From Ignavibacteriales bacterium (lineage in GTDB: Bacteria; Bacteroidota; Ignavibacteria; Ignavibacteriales; Ignavibacteriaceae), in the NCBI GenBank assembly GCA_003538625.1, contig DPRR01000029.1, forward strand, positions 186,001 to 250,000: a stretch of 64,000 nt of DNA, read 5' to 3'. Under the pieces are notes generated by a model. That model did no database searches. It was not told where the DNA came from and was given only the letters and a program-made list of their open reading frames with translations. The position numbers were made by a program, and so were the translations under genes. Shown here piece after piece: positions 16,993-25,658 of this stretch. Positions within the stretch are counted from its first letter, which is position 1; the number at the start of each line of letters is the position of its first letter.

Positions 16993-18042
16993 ATGAAAAA
17001 AGAAAAAACTAAATTCCGATTGCCTGCTGAATTTGAGTACCACGAAGCAACCTGGATTGGCTGGCCGAATAACAAGCAGGATTGGCCGGGAAAGTTTCAA
17101 CCGATTCCATGGGTTTATGGTGAAATTGTCCGTTACATTTCCCGTGCTGAAAAAGTTATAATAATTGTTCAATCTATAACTCATCAGAAAAAAGCTGAAC
17201 AGGTTTTAAAAGCTGTTGATGCTGTTCTTAACAATGTTGAATTTTTCAAACTTGAAACAGATAGAAACTGGCTGCGAGATGCGGGTCCGCAATTTGTTAA
17301 AAATGAAAAGAACGAAACGCTGCTCATAAACTTTAAGTTTAATGGTTGGGCAAAGTATGATAATTACAAACTTGATTCTAAGATCCCAAAAATGATTTCT
17401 GACAAACTTAATCTTGATATATTAAAAGCTGAATATAAAAGCAGGGAAGTGGTACTTGAAGGCGGCAGTGTTGATTATAATGGACTTGGAACTATCATTA
17501 CGACAGAGGAATGTTTAATGGATTCTGAAACCCAGGTTCGCAATAAAAATTTTACTAAAAAGGATTATGAAGAAGTTTTTAGTAAATATCTTGGTGCATC
17601 AAATGTGGTTTGGTTAAATAAAGGCATAGCAGGTGATGACACACACGGACACGTTGATGATTTAACGAGATTCGTAAATCATAATACCGTTGTTACAGTT
17701 ATAGAAACACGTCCTAATGACCTCAATTATCTGCCATTAATGGAGAACAGAGAAATTCTGGAAGGTGCAATGCTGGAAGACGGATCGCGTTTAGATATTA
17801 TTGAACTGCCAATGCCGGCTCCGGTTATTTTTAAGGGAGAAAGACTGCCCGCGAGTTATGCCAATTTTTATATTTCAAACTACGCGGTGCTTGTTCCAAC
17901 ATTTAATGATCCGAATGATAGAATTGCATTAGGTATTTTATCAGAATTATTTTCAGATAAACCGGTAATTGGTATTCACGCAGTTGATTTAGTCTGGGGA
18001 TTAGGAACGCTGCATTGTTTAACACACGAACAGATTTTATGA
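16993..18042 (+). CDS. aguA: Agmatine deiminase
   Basis: It converts agmatine to N-carbamoylputrescine and ammonia, the substrate of AguB. At 349 residues it is a normal-length peptidyl-arginine-deiminase-fold enzyme. Diagnostic features are RLPAEFEYHEATWIGWP at the N-terminus, RDAGP near residue 96, VLEGGSVDYNG, the DDTHGHVDD catalytic block and the nucleophile Cys342 in GTLHCLTHEQ close to the C-terminus. Together with aguB it supplies putrescine; the arginine decarboxylase is not in this window. Confidence 0.95.
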   Translation: MKKEKTKFRLPAEFEYHEATWIGWPNNKQDWPGKFQPIPWVYGEIVRYISRAEKVIIIVQSITHQKKAEQVLKAVDAVLNNVEFFKLETDRNWLRDAGPQFVKNEKNETLLINFKFNGWAKYDNYKLDSKIPKMISDKLNLDILKAEYKSREVVLEGGSVDYNGLGTIITTEECLMDSETQVRNKNFTKKDYEEVFSKYLGASNVVWLNKGIAGDDTHGHVDDLTRFVNHNTVVTVIETRPNDLNYLPLMENREILEGAMLEDGSRLDIIELPMPAPVIFKGERLPASYANFYISNYAVLVPTFNDPNDRIALGILSELFSDKPVIGIHAVDLVWGLGTLHCLTHEQIL

Positions 18043-18078
18043 TAAGTAATTCTATTCATAATTTATTTTAATCAGGTT

Positions 18079-18143
18079 GTCATTCCCACGGAAGTGGGAA
18101 TCTATTTTAACAACATTTGGATTCCAGTTTTCACGGGAATGAC
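18079..18143. repeat. 65-bp imperfect palindromic element (GTCATTCCC ... GGGAATGAC)
   Basis: Perfect 9-bp terminal inverted repeats enclose an internal hairpin TTCCCAC-ggaa-GTGGGAA and a GGATTCC motif. It looks like a small non-autonomous palindromic repeat between the convergent aguA and transporter genes. Confidence 0.7.
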
Positions 18144-18175
18144 TAAACAATTATTCACTTTAAAATAAAATTCTA

Positions 18176-19081
18176 TTAAAATCTTTTTAGCAGAGTTCTC
18201 TTATTACTTCCAATCTTAACAAGAACAACTCCAACAATTATAACAACAGCAGCTATTAATGTAAAAACACTTAACTGCTCATTCAAGAAAATCCAACCAA
18301 GTACTAATGCGATTATTGGATTTACATAAGCATAAGTAGAAACAAGTGAAAGTGGAAGATGTTCTATTGCATAAATATATGAACCGTAACCAAAAATTGA
18401 TCCTATTATAGTCAGATAAGCGAGTGATATTATTCCTGATTCTGTGAAATGAAGTCCTGTAAATTCACCTAACACTGCACCGAGTATGATCAAAAGCGTT
18501 CCAACAATTAACATTTGTACAGAAGCACTCATAAGCGGATGTACACTAACCTTTTTGTATTTAGAATAAACTGAACCTAGTGACCATGTGACAACAGCAC
18601 CAAGAATACTTAAAACGCCGACCAGATATTTTGTTTCAAAAATATATTTTAGATTTCCACCAAAAATTAGCCCAACACCAACAATACCAATTAACAATCC
18701 GGTAATTACCATCCAGTTTAATTTTGGTCCTTTCGGAAGCAATGATTCAACACCTACCATCCAGAATGGAGTAGTTGTAATTAGTAAGGCTGCAATACCG
18801 CTTTCAACATATTGTTCACCAACAACAACAAGTCCATTGCCAAAACCAAGTAAAGCAATTCCAATTATTGCAATATGAATTAAATCTTCTTTTTTAGGAA
18901 ATTGTTTTCCGCTTAAGCGAACAAATGTGATAAGAATTATGCCTGCAATTAACCAGCGAAAACCTGCAAACAATGCCGGCGGAATTGTCTCCACTCCAAT
19001 GCGGATAAATAGGTACGTTGTTCCCCAAATAATGCAGATTGCAATCCAGGCTAAGTAAGCGCGTATGTTCGGTTTATCCAT
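18176..19081 (-). CDS. DMT-family (EamA) transporter
   Basis: A 301-residue inner-membrane protein with about ten hydrophobic segments in two halves, the layout of EamA/RhaT drug-metabolite exporters. It begins with AWIAICIIWGTTYLFIRIGVE. The second half contains the VSTYAYVNPIIALVLGWIFLNE motif typical of the family. The substrate cannot be read from sequence. It stands alone, convergent with aguA and transcribed away from the T9SS cluster. The Lys/Arg-rich C-terminus (GSNKRTLLKRF) fits a cytoplasmic end. Confidence 0.88.
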   Translation of the reverse strand: MDKPNIRAYLAWIAICIIWGTTYLFIRIGVETIPPALFAGFRWLIAGIILITFVRLSGKQFPKKEDLIHIAIIGIALLGFGNGLVVVGEQYVESGIAALLITTTPFWMVGVESLLPKGPKLNWMVITGLLIGIVGVGLIFGGNLKYIFETKYLVGVLSILGAVVTWSLGSVYSKYKKVSVHPLMSASVQMLIVGTLLIILGAVLGEFTGLHFTESGIISLAYLTIIGSIFGYGSYIYAIEHLPLSLVSTYAYVNPIIALVLGWIFLNEQLSVFTLIAAVVIIVGVVLVKIGSNKRTLLKRF

Positions 19082-19121
19082 AAAAAAATCTTCAATTAAT
19101 TGCGGTGGAAACTTAATAAAT

Positions 19122-19159
19122 AAAAAAACAAAAGCCCTCAGTTTTAATGAAGGCTTTTG
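19122..19159 (-). terminator. Rho-independent terminator of the four-gene T9SS cargo run
   Basis: On the minus strand CAAAAGCC pairs with GGCTTTTG (extended by TTCA/TGAG with one mismatch) and is followed by T7. It lies 25 bases after the stop at 19184. Confidence 0.85.
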
Positions 19160-19183
19160 GTTGAAGTGATTTGTTTAACAAAT

Positions 19184-20833
19184 TTATTTGAGGAGAATCA
19201 TTTTTTTAGTTTGAATAAAATCATTAACTCTTATTGAATACAAATAAACACCGCTTGAAAGATTACCATCATTAAATTCAATTTCATATCGATCAGCTTT
19301 TTTAAATTCTTTAAGTAACGTTCGAATCTTTTGTCCCAAGATATCAAACACTTCTATAGTAACTATGCCATCTTGTGGAATTTCGTACCGTATTGTTGTT
19401 GAAGGGTTAAACGGGTTGGGATAATTCTGGTAAATAGTATAATCTTTTACCGGATTTGTAGCTGAGGGTGAAGTATATGTCATCGAGTTGAAGTTGTTTT
19501 GGTATCCTGAAATTGCTTTCTGAACATTATCCCTTGCAACAGTTATTGAATTAAGTTCATCAGATCCTCTGCCTACAACTAAAGCTAAAATAATTTCTGC
19601 TGGTTTTGATTTTTCCAGCGTAAACGGGCCGATACTTGCAAATTTTCTATCGTCCAGTGCTATTCGATCAATCCAACCATTAATCTCAACCGGATCTCCT
19701 GAGAACCAATAGATGGGATTAACAGAAGTACAATTAACATTTCCATAAACCATTCCCCAAAGAGTATCGCATGGATTAAGTGCATTTCCATATCCATCAT
19801 TTCCCATTATGTAATTCTTCACATATTGTAAATTATCCGGAAAACTTTGTCCCGGAGAATTTTTACCATATCCTGTAAACGAAAATAATCCAAGGTTTTT
19901 ATAACCTGGCAGTATTCTCTCACCAACCAAAGTACCATATTTTATAAATGCAGTATCTGTGGCTTCATGAGTATTGATAATTGGTCCCTGAATAACTGTC
20001 GTAAAAATTGCAGGGGGATTTATTCCATATTGGCTATCGTCATTAAAATTATAAGTGAAGATAGAATTTAGAGCAGTGTCGCAGCCACTTAAATCATCAG
20101 AAGCCCAACCGAGATCGGTATCATCCCAGGGACTAAAAAACACTGAGTCCAAAACGTCATCAACTATCCCCGTGTTTTCAATTTTATACTTTATAAAAAT
20201 TATATTCTCCAGATCAGGATTATTTTTAGCAAAAAGTGTTTGTTGAATATTTATACCGATCGGAGAGACATCGTATAATCTTTGGTTAGCTGGAACACCA
20301 TCATTGTAAACACACCAGGCTATTTCATCTCCAAGCAGGGCAGGCATATCCTCATTCAAATCCCAGGTTCCGTTATAATTACGATCAGTTGGATCATAAA
20401 TACCATCGTCATTTCCATCATAAAAATCTGCACCAAGTAATACTGCATCTTTCCATTTTTGCCAACTTGAACTAAAAGGAGTATCATCTTTTCTAACTAC
20501 ATAAATGATATTTAATGTGTCTTCAGGATTGCTTCCAACTTTTCCTGGTTGATAATCTTCTGAACCCTCGGATACCGTTGTTGAGAAGAACTCTCCATTT
20601 GCATACCCTGATAAAAAGAAACCGGATCTAAAAAGAAAGACACTTTCATCAAATTTTCCACCTGCTCCGTTAATGAAAGGATTGGGATCAGGTATATTAA
20701 CGCTTGCTAAGAGGCCCTTATTATCAATTGGCAAATTTATTTTATTAACAAAAAAACGATGTGCTGTTTGTCCAATTATTTGTGAGTAAAGGAATAGCAA
20801 AAAAAACAATATGAGCATTATTAAATTTTTCAT
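19184..20833 (-). CDS. T9SS cargo protein, paralogue 4 of the 19-27 kb cluster
   Basis: A 549-residue secreted protein: signal peptide, then a domain opening LPIDNKGLLASVNIPDPNPF. A Ca-binding-like segment follows (DGNDDGIYDPTDRNYNG), with the conserved block MPALLGDEIAWCVYNDGVP, late motifs WFSGDPVEINGWIDRI and VGRGSDELNSITVARDN, and the sorting tail YQNYPNPFNPSTTIRYEIP. The same domain recurs in the next two genes. No enzymatic motif is recognised. Its ATG overlaps the upstream gene's stop by four bases (ATGA), so it is translationally coupled as the last gene of the run. Confidence 0.8.
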   Translation of the reverse strand: MKNLIMLILFFLLFLYSQIIGQTAHRFFVNKINLPIDNKGLLASVNIPDPNPFINGAGGKFDESVFLFRSGFFLSGYANGEFFSTTVSEGSEDYQPGKVGSNPEDTLNIIYVVRKDDTPFSSSWQKWKDAVLLGADFYDGNDDGIYDPTDRNYNGTWDLNEDMPALLGDEIAWCVYNDGVPANQRLYDVSPIGINIQQTLFAKNNPDLENIIFIKYKIENTGIVDDVLDSVFFSPWDDTDLGWASDDLSGCDTALNSIFTYNFNDDSQYGINPPAIFTTVIQGPIINTHEATDTAFIKYGTLVGERILPGYKNLGLFSFTGYGKNSPGQSFPDNLQYVKNYIMGNDGYGNALNPCDTLWGMVYGNVNCTSVNPIYWFSGDPVEINGWIDRIALDDRKFASIGPFTLEKSKPAEIILALVVGRGSDELNSITVARDNVQKAISGYQNNFNSMTYTSPSATNPVKDYTIYQNYPNPFNPSTTIRYEIPQDGIVTIEVFDILGQKIRTLLKEFKKADRYEIEFNDGNLSSGVYLYSIRVNDFIQTKKMILLK

Positions 20834-22563
20834 TTTAGTAGAATCATTTTTTTAGTTTGAACAAAAGAACCAGCAGTTAATCTGTAGAAATAAATTCCAC
20901 TAGCTAAATTGTTCATTGTAAATTGTAAATTGTACATTCCCGCTGGCTTGTACTCATTAACAAGTGTTGCAACTTCATTTCCAAGTATATCATAAATTCT
21001 AAGTTGTACTCGAGACCCTTCGACTCCGCTCAGGGTGACATTTGGGATTGAGTATCTAATTGTAGTGCTAGGATTAAATGGGTTGGGGTAGTTTTGGAAA
21101 AGAGAAAACTTTTCAGGAAGAGTATAATCATTATCGTCTACATCACTTATAGTACCATTTGTGAAATTTGCGTTAAAATAAGTTTGAGCATCTTGTGTGT
21201 AGTTTCTGGCAACTGAAATAGAATTAAGTGCATTGCTTCCTTGTCCAACAACGTATGCAACCCAAAGATCAATTGGCTTGTTTACTTCGAGCGTAAATTT
21301 TCCAGTGCTTACAATATTCCTTAAATCTCCCGGGAGTGTTTCAATCCAACCAATATTTGAAACCGGATCACCCGAAAACCATAGATAAGGATTAACCGCA
21401 GTGCAATTTACTCCACCATTTACAGTGCCGTATGTAAAAATACAGGGATTTAGAATTGCTCCTGTTCTGGTGAGCCCATTTAAATAATTGGCAGCTTCCA
21501 TAAAATTACTCGGGTCCATTAACGTTGGATCCCCTCCGACCAACATTGTATATGAGGTAATTCCCAAGTTTTTTGCCCCTGGATATGATTGTGTATTAAA
21601 TAGATTTCCTTTGCGATTATATGCAGTATCTAAAGGTGTATCTATCCCGTTTTCATAATATCCATTTGAATTGTTATCGATAAATGTTTCTCCCGGAATG
21701 TACGAAATTGGTCCCTGTAAATATTTCATAAAGAATGCTGGAGGATTTGAACCATATTCACCGTCGGGCCCATCATTATAAACAAAACCGGAATTTAATA
21801 AAGTATCACATCCAATAAGATCATCCAAAGCAGATCCTAAATCCGGATCTGTATAAATAGCAAAGATCACAGAATCAAGTTTACTAGCGATAGTTCCTGT
21901 ATTAATTAACCTGTAACGGATAAAGATTGTATTTCCAAGCGGGGCTTGTGCTGAAGCATAGGCTAAAACTGTTTGCTGTATCTGTATACCCTTAGGTGTT
22001 ACCGTATTAAATCTTCTTTGATCAGCAGGAACTTCATCATTATAAACACACCAGGTCATTTGATCTCCCATTATAGCAGGTTTATCTTCTGATGAGTCCC
22101 AGATATTATTTCCATTTAAATCTGTCGGATTGTAAACCCCGTCATTATTACCATCATAAAAATCAGCACCTAGTTCAACAGCATTTATCCAATCCTGCCA
22201 GGATTGCCCAAAAGCAGCATCATTCTTCTTAACTAGATAAATAATATTTTTAGGATCTGTTGGTTCATTATTAACAGTTCCTGGTAAATAATCTTTAATT
22301 AAAGACGCAGATGCAACACCATTAGCCCAAAGAGTATCATTCGCATAACCAGCAAGTAGAAATCCGCCGCTGAATAAAAAAATGTGACCACCGAATTTTC
22401 CTCCAGCGCCGGAAATAACAGGATTTGGATCCGGAATATTTACTGCTGCTAATATTCCTTTGTTATCCATTGGTAAATTAATATTATTAACATTTAACCT
22501 GAATTGTGTCTGCGAAAAGATTGAACCGGCGGTAAGCAGTAATACTATAACTAATTTTTTCAT
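20830..22563 (-). CDS. T9SS cargo protein, paralogue 3, with palindromic repeat inside its sorting tail
   Basis: A 577-residue relative of the 19184 protein, with the same LPMDNKGILAAVNIPDPNP start, DGNNDGVYNPTDLNGNN segment, MGDQMTWCVYND block and WFSGDPV motif. The tail contains NPFNPSTTIRYSIP followed by the extra peptide NVTLSGVEGSRVQL. That peptide is encoded by a copy of the interspersed palindrome (21012-21040) kept in frame. GGGAG precedes the ATG. Function unknown; export is predicted. Confidence 0.8.
   Translation of the reverse strand: MKKLVIVLLLTAGSIFSQTQFRLNVNNINLPMDNKGILAAVNIPDPNPVISGAGGKFGGHIFLFSGGFLLAGYANDTLWANGVASASLIKDYLPGTVNNEPTDPKNIIYLVKKNDAAFGQSWQDWINAVELGADFYDGNNDGVYNPTDLNGNNIWDSSEDKPAIMGDQMTWCVYNDEVPADQRRFNTVTPKGIQIQQTVLAYASAQAPLGNTIFIRYRLINTGTIASKLDSVIFAIYTDPDLGSALDDLIGCDTLLNSGFVYNDGPDGEYGSNPPAFFMKYLQGPISYIPGETFIDNNSNGYYENGIDTPLDTAYNRKGNLFNTQSYPGAKNLGITSYTMLVGGDPTLMDPSNFMEAANYLNGLTRTGAILNPCIFTYGTVNGGVNCTAVNPYLWFSGDPVSNIGWIETLPGDLRNIVSTGKFTLEVNKPIDLWVAYVVGQGSNALNSISVARNYTQDAQTYFNANFTNGTISDVDDNDYTLPEKFSLFQNYPNPFNPSTTIRYSIPNVTLSGVEGSRVQLRIYDILGNEVATLVNEYKPAGMYNLQFTMNNLASGIYFYRLTAGSFVQTKKMILLK
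21012..21040. repeat. Palindromic repeat within a coding sequence (copy in paralogue 3)
   Basis: The segment gagacccttcgactccgctc plus agggtgaca belongs to the same family as the intergenic repeats at 8899 and 53039. It encodes most of NVTLSGVEGSR on the minus strand without breaking the frame. Confidence 0.8.
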
Positions 22564-22572
22564 TTTACTCCC

Positions 22573-25500
22573 TTATTTAATTAACAACATTTTTTTAGTT
22601 TGAACAAAAGAACCAGCCTGTAATCGATAAAAATAAATTCCGCTTGCTAAATTGTTCATTGTAAATTGTACATTGTACATCCCCGCTGGCTTGTATTCAT
22701 TAACAAGTGTCGCAACTTCATTTCCAAGTATATCATAAATTCTAAGTTGTACTCGAGACCCTTCGACTCCGCTCAGGGTGACATTTGGGATTGAGTATCT
22801 AATTGTAGTGCTAGGATTAAACGGGTTGGGATAGTTTTGTGATAATTTAAATTCAGTAATAATTCCAGGTTCATTATTAATGCCAGTAGGTATATCTGTG
22901 AAATTTGAATTGTAAATCTCAATTGCTTCCGCACTTATATTTTTCATTACTGATATAGAATTTAATGCGTCATTACCCCGGCCGACTATATAACACACAA
23001 TAATATCTATAGGTTTGTTTTCTTCTAAATTAAACGGACCTGTATTGGTTAATATTCGTTGATCAGCTGATAAAGTGTTTATCCAACCAGTATGATTAAC
23101 CGGATTACCTGAGTACAAAAACCTTGGATCCACTGTTGCGCAATGGACTCCAGCGAATACATAGCCATAAGCCCACGTGCATGGATCAATTGACTCTCCT
23201 GTTTTGGTTCTACCGAGCATATAATTACGAGCTTCTACGCCGACATTTGGATCATTAAGAATTGGGTCCCCGTTGATATAATGTATAAATGAACTTATAT
23301 TCTGATTTTTTGCCCCGGGTAAAACTTTGATACCGATTACAGGACCATTATTAATATAAGCCGAATCAAGTGGTGTGTCAATTCCATCATCATAAATCTG
23401 ATTGCCATTATTATCTATAAATGTTTCTCCGGGGATGTAAGTTGCGGGACCTTGCAAAAAAGAAATTCCAACGGCCGGTGGATTTATTCCATATGATGGA
23501 TCTTGTCCATTATTGTACATATAACCTGACCCTAATAGAGTATCACAACCAACTAAATCATCATTTGATCCTTCGGACCCGCCGATATCAGGATCTGCCC
23601 AGGCAGAAAAATATACGCTATCGAATATATTGGATACTGTACCCGCATTTGAAATTCTGTAACGAACAAAAATCATATTATCGATTGGATCGTTAACGTT
23701 TTCTCCCCATGCAAAAACCGATTGATGAATTTCTATGCCCATCGGTTGTTGATCATTCCATCTTCGCAATGGACCCGGAACTGCATCGTTATAAACACAC
23801 CATGCTGTTACATCACCTAAAAAATCCGGTCTATCCTCACCGGGATCCCAAACAGTATTTCCATTTAAATCAATCGGATTATAAACACCGTCATTATCTC
23901 CATCATAAAAATCTGCACCTTGTTCAACAGCAGTCTGATATTCTATCCAGGATGGTCCAAATGGTTGATCGGAATTTTTTATAATGTAAAGTTTATTTGC
24001 CGGATCAGTTGCGGAACTTCCAATTACTCCGGCTTGATAATCTGTTACTAGAGAAGAAGAAGCTGAAGCATTAACCCAAAGAGATCCGTTGTTATAACCT
24101 GAAAGAAAGAAACCACCAGAAAAAAGAGCTACTATCTCATCAAATCTTCCTCCGCTTACACCCTGAACAGATGCATCAGCTAGTACACCTCTGTTATCTA
24201 ACGGAAATTTAAAATTATTAACTTCTATCAGGTAAGTATCCAATGCATATTCAATAGGTATCGAAAACCCATCACCATTAAAAGTTTTGATGTTTAAACC
24301 ATCATCGGTGATGCTAAAATTATAGCTTTTAAAGTCTCCATAATTTGGAAGTGATACCTCAATTCCATAAATCTTATCACCTGGTAGTGAATCATTGTGT
24401 GCACCATCATCAAACATATTTAATGTTTCATATAAACCGGGTGGATTGGTATATGTATTCAATTCTACTGAAACAAGTTCTCTATCATCATCAACAAATG
24501 CTCTTATTAAATATGGCTGGTTTGGATATGGAGGCACTGAAGGATGTGTAAATAAGTACATAAAAGGCGGAACATTTAAATCTATTACAGCATCGCCAAG
24601 GGTATAATAAAACTGATAATAGCCGGTGTACGAACTAAAATCCCTTGAGCTTTTTAATGAAATTATTGGTCTGCCAGACCAGGTTGAGATGCTGTTGACG
24701 TAATCATACCCAACATATTTCGTAAATTTATCCGGTGCACTCCAGGTGATTCCATCATCTGTACTGGATACAAAATAAATATCGGATTGATAAATGTCAG
24801 AGAATGGGGTTGTAACTTCCTGATTATAGTACAGCCATAATTTTCCATTTTGGTCCTTCATTCCTCTTGGTTTTGTTTGTGATAAATTTTCACCAATTAA
24901 TAAATTTCTGTCACCCCAGGTTATTCCGGCATCAGTGGATCTTCTAATAAAAATATCGTAACTATTTTCTGTAGAATCAGAGTAAACTAAAATATCATTG
25001 TTAGTCCCTATATTAATTATTTGTCCGGTCTTACCAAAAAAATCAATTGTATCTGCTGGTGACCAGTTTACTCCATCCGGACTATTAATACTAAAAATGC
25101 CTGTTGCATTTTCATTGTTATATGTTTGTGAAACACTATGAACAAAATTAACATTGCCATTTGAAGTAACGGAAAGTGAGGACTGGAAAACTTTTCTACG
25201 TGCAAGAATTCCTGATCTGGTTGGCAGAACAACAGGTGCAGACCAATTATAACCATTGTCATCGGAATAAACATAATAATAAAAGCTTGAACGATACGTA
25301 ACCAGAATTCTTCCCGATGAAAGTACAACTGCATTTATATCAACATAATTTTCGCTTGAAACTATATTAACGAGTGAATCTACATTTGTCCAATTATTTC
25401 CACCATCAAAACTTCGAGAATATTTTATTTGGTTGAAGGACAGATCATACCAAAACATTACAAGATTGTTGTTTGGTAATCCAAGTAAAAAAGCTTCCTT

Positions 25501-25611
25501 ATTATTTGTGCTGTATGCTTGATACGGGAATCTCGTCGGCTCAACAATCTGCGCATTGATTAATATCGAAATAACCTGTAGTGAAACAAAAAGTACTAAT
25601 GAGAATCTCAT
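22573..25611 (-). CDS. T9SS cargo protein, paralogue 2, with N-terminal sialidase-like propeller
   Basis: A 1012-residue secreted protein. After the signal peptide (LVLFVSLQVISILINAQ) residues of about 25-330 contain Asp-box-like repeats (SFDGGNNWTN, SDDNGYNWSAP, STDAGITWGD, STDDGITWSAP), indicating a BNR/sialidase-type beta-propeller. A short Ig-like linker follows. The domain shared with its neighbours comes next (FPLDNRGVLADASVQG, DGDNDGVYNPIDLNGN, FLGDVTAWCVYND, LYSGNPVNHTGW). The sorting tail again carries the inserted NVTLSGVEGSRVQL. GGAG lies before the ATG. The propeller probably binds or hydrolyses glycans, but no catalytic residues were assigned. Confidence 0.8.
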   Translation of the reverse strand: MRFSLVLFVSLQVISILINAQIVEPTRFPYQAYSTNNKEAFLLGLPNNNLVMFWYDLSFNQIKYSRSFDGGNNWTNVDSLVNIVSSENYVDINAVVLSSGRILVTYRSSFYYYVYSDDNGYNWSAPVVLPTRSGILARRKVFQSSLSVTSNGNVNFVHSVSQTYNNENATGIFSINSPDGVNWSPADTIDFFGKTGQIINIGTNNDILVYSDSTENSYDIFIRRSTDAGITWGDRNLLIGENLSQTKPRGMKDQNGKLWLYYNQEVTTPFSDIYQSDIYFVSSTDDGITWSAPDKFTKYVGYDYVNSISTWSGRPIISLKSSRDFSSYTGYYQFYYTLGDAVIDLNVPPFMYLFTHPSVPPYPNQPYLIRAFVDDDRELVSVELNTYTNPPGLYETLNMFDDGAHNDSLPGDKIYGIEVSLPNYGDFKSYNFSITDDGLNIKTFNGDGFSIPIEYALDTYLIEVNNFKFPLDNRGVLADASVQGVSGGRFDEIVALFSGGFFLSGYNNGSLWVNASASSSLVTDYQAGVIGSSATDPANKLYIIKNSDQPFGPSWIEYQTAVEQGADFYDGDNDGVYNPIDLNGNTVWDPGEDRPDFLGDVTAWCVYNDAVPGPLRRWNDQQPMGIEIHQSVFAWGENVNDPIDNMIFVRYRISNAGTVSNIFDSVYFSAWADPDIGGSEGSNDDLVGCDTLLGSGYMYNNGQDPSYGINPPAVGISFLQGPATYIPGETFIDNNGNQIYDDGIDTPLDSAYINNGPVIGIKVLPGAKNQNISSFIHYINGDPILNDPNVGVEARNYMLGRTKTGESIDPCTWAYGYVFAGVHCATVDPRFLYSGNPVNHTGWINTLSADQRILTNTGPFNLEENKPIDIIVCYIVGRGNDALNSISVMKNISAEAIEIYNSNFTDIPTGINNEPGIITEFKLSQNYPNPFNPSTTIRYSIPNVTLSGVEGSRVQLRIYDILGNEVATLVNEYKPAGMYNVQFTMNNLASGIYFYRLQAGSFVQTKKMLLIK
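22755..22783. repeat. Palindromic repeat within a coding sequence (copy in paralogue 2)
   Basis: Identical over 29 bases to the copy at 21012-21040. The surrounding tail DNA is also nearly identical, so tail and repeat were probably duplicated together. Confidence 0.8.
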
Positions 25612-25658
25612 TTTAATCTCCAGTTATATAAAATTATTTACTATACCGACATTTGTCG

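Noticed and set aside
23421..24607. Plus-strand open frames opposite the 22573 gene
   Set aside because: Low-complexity His/Tyr-rich translations, expected from the reverse complement of a propeller gene.
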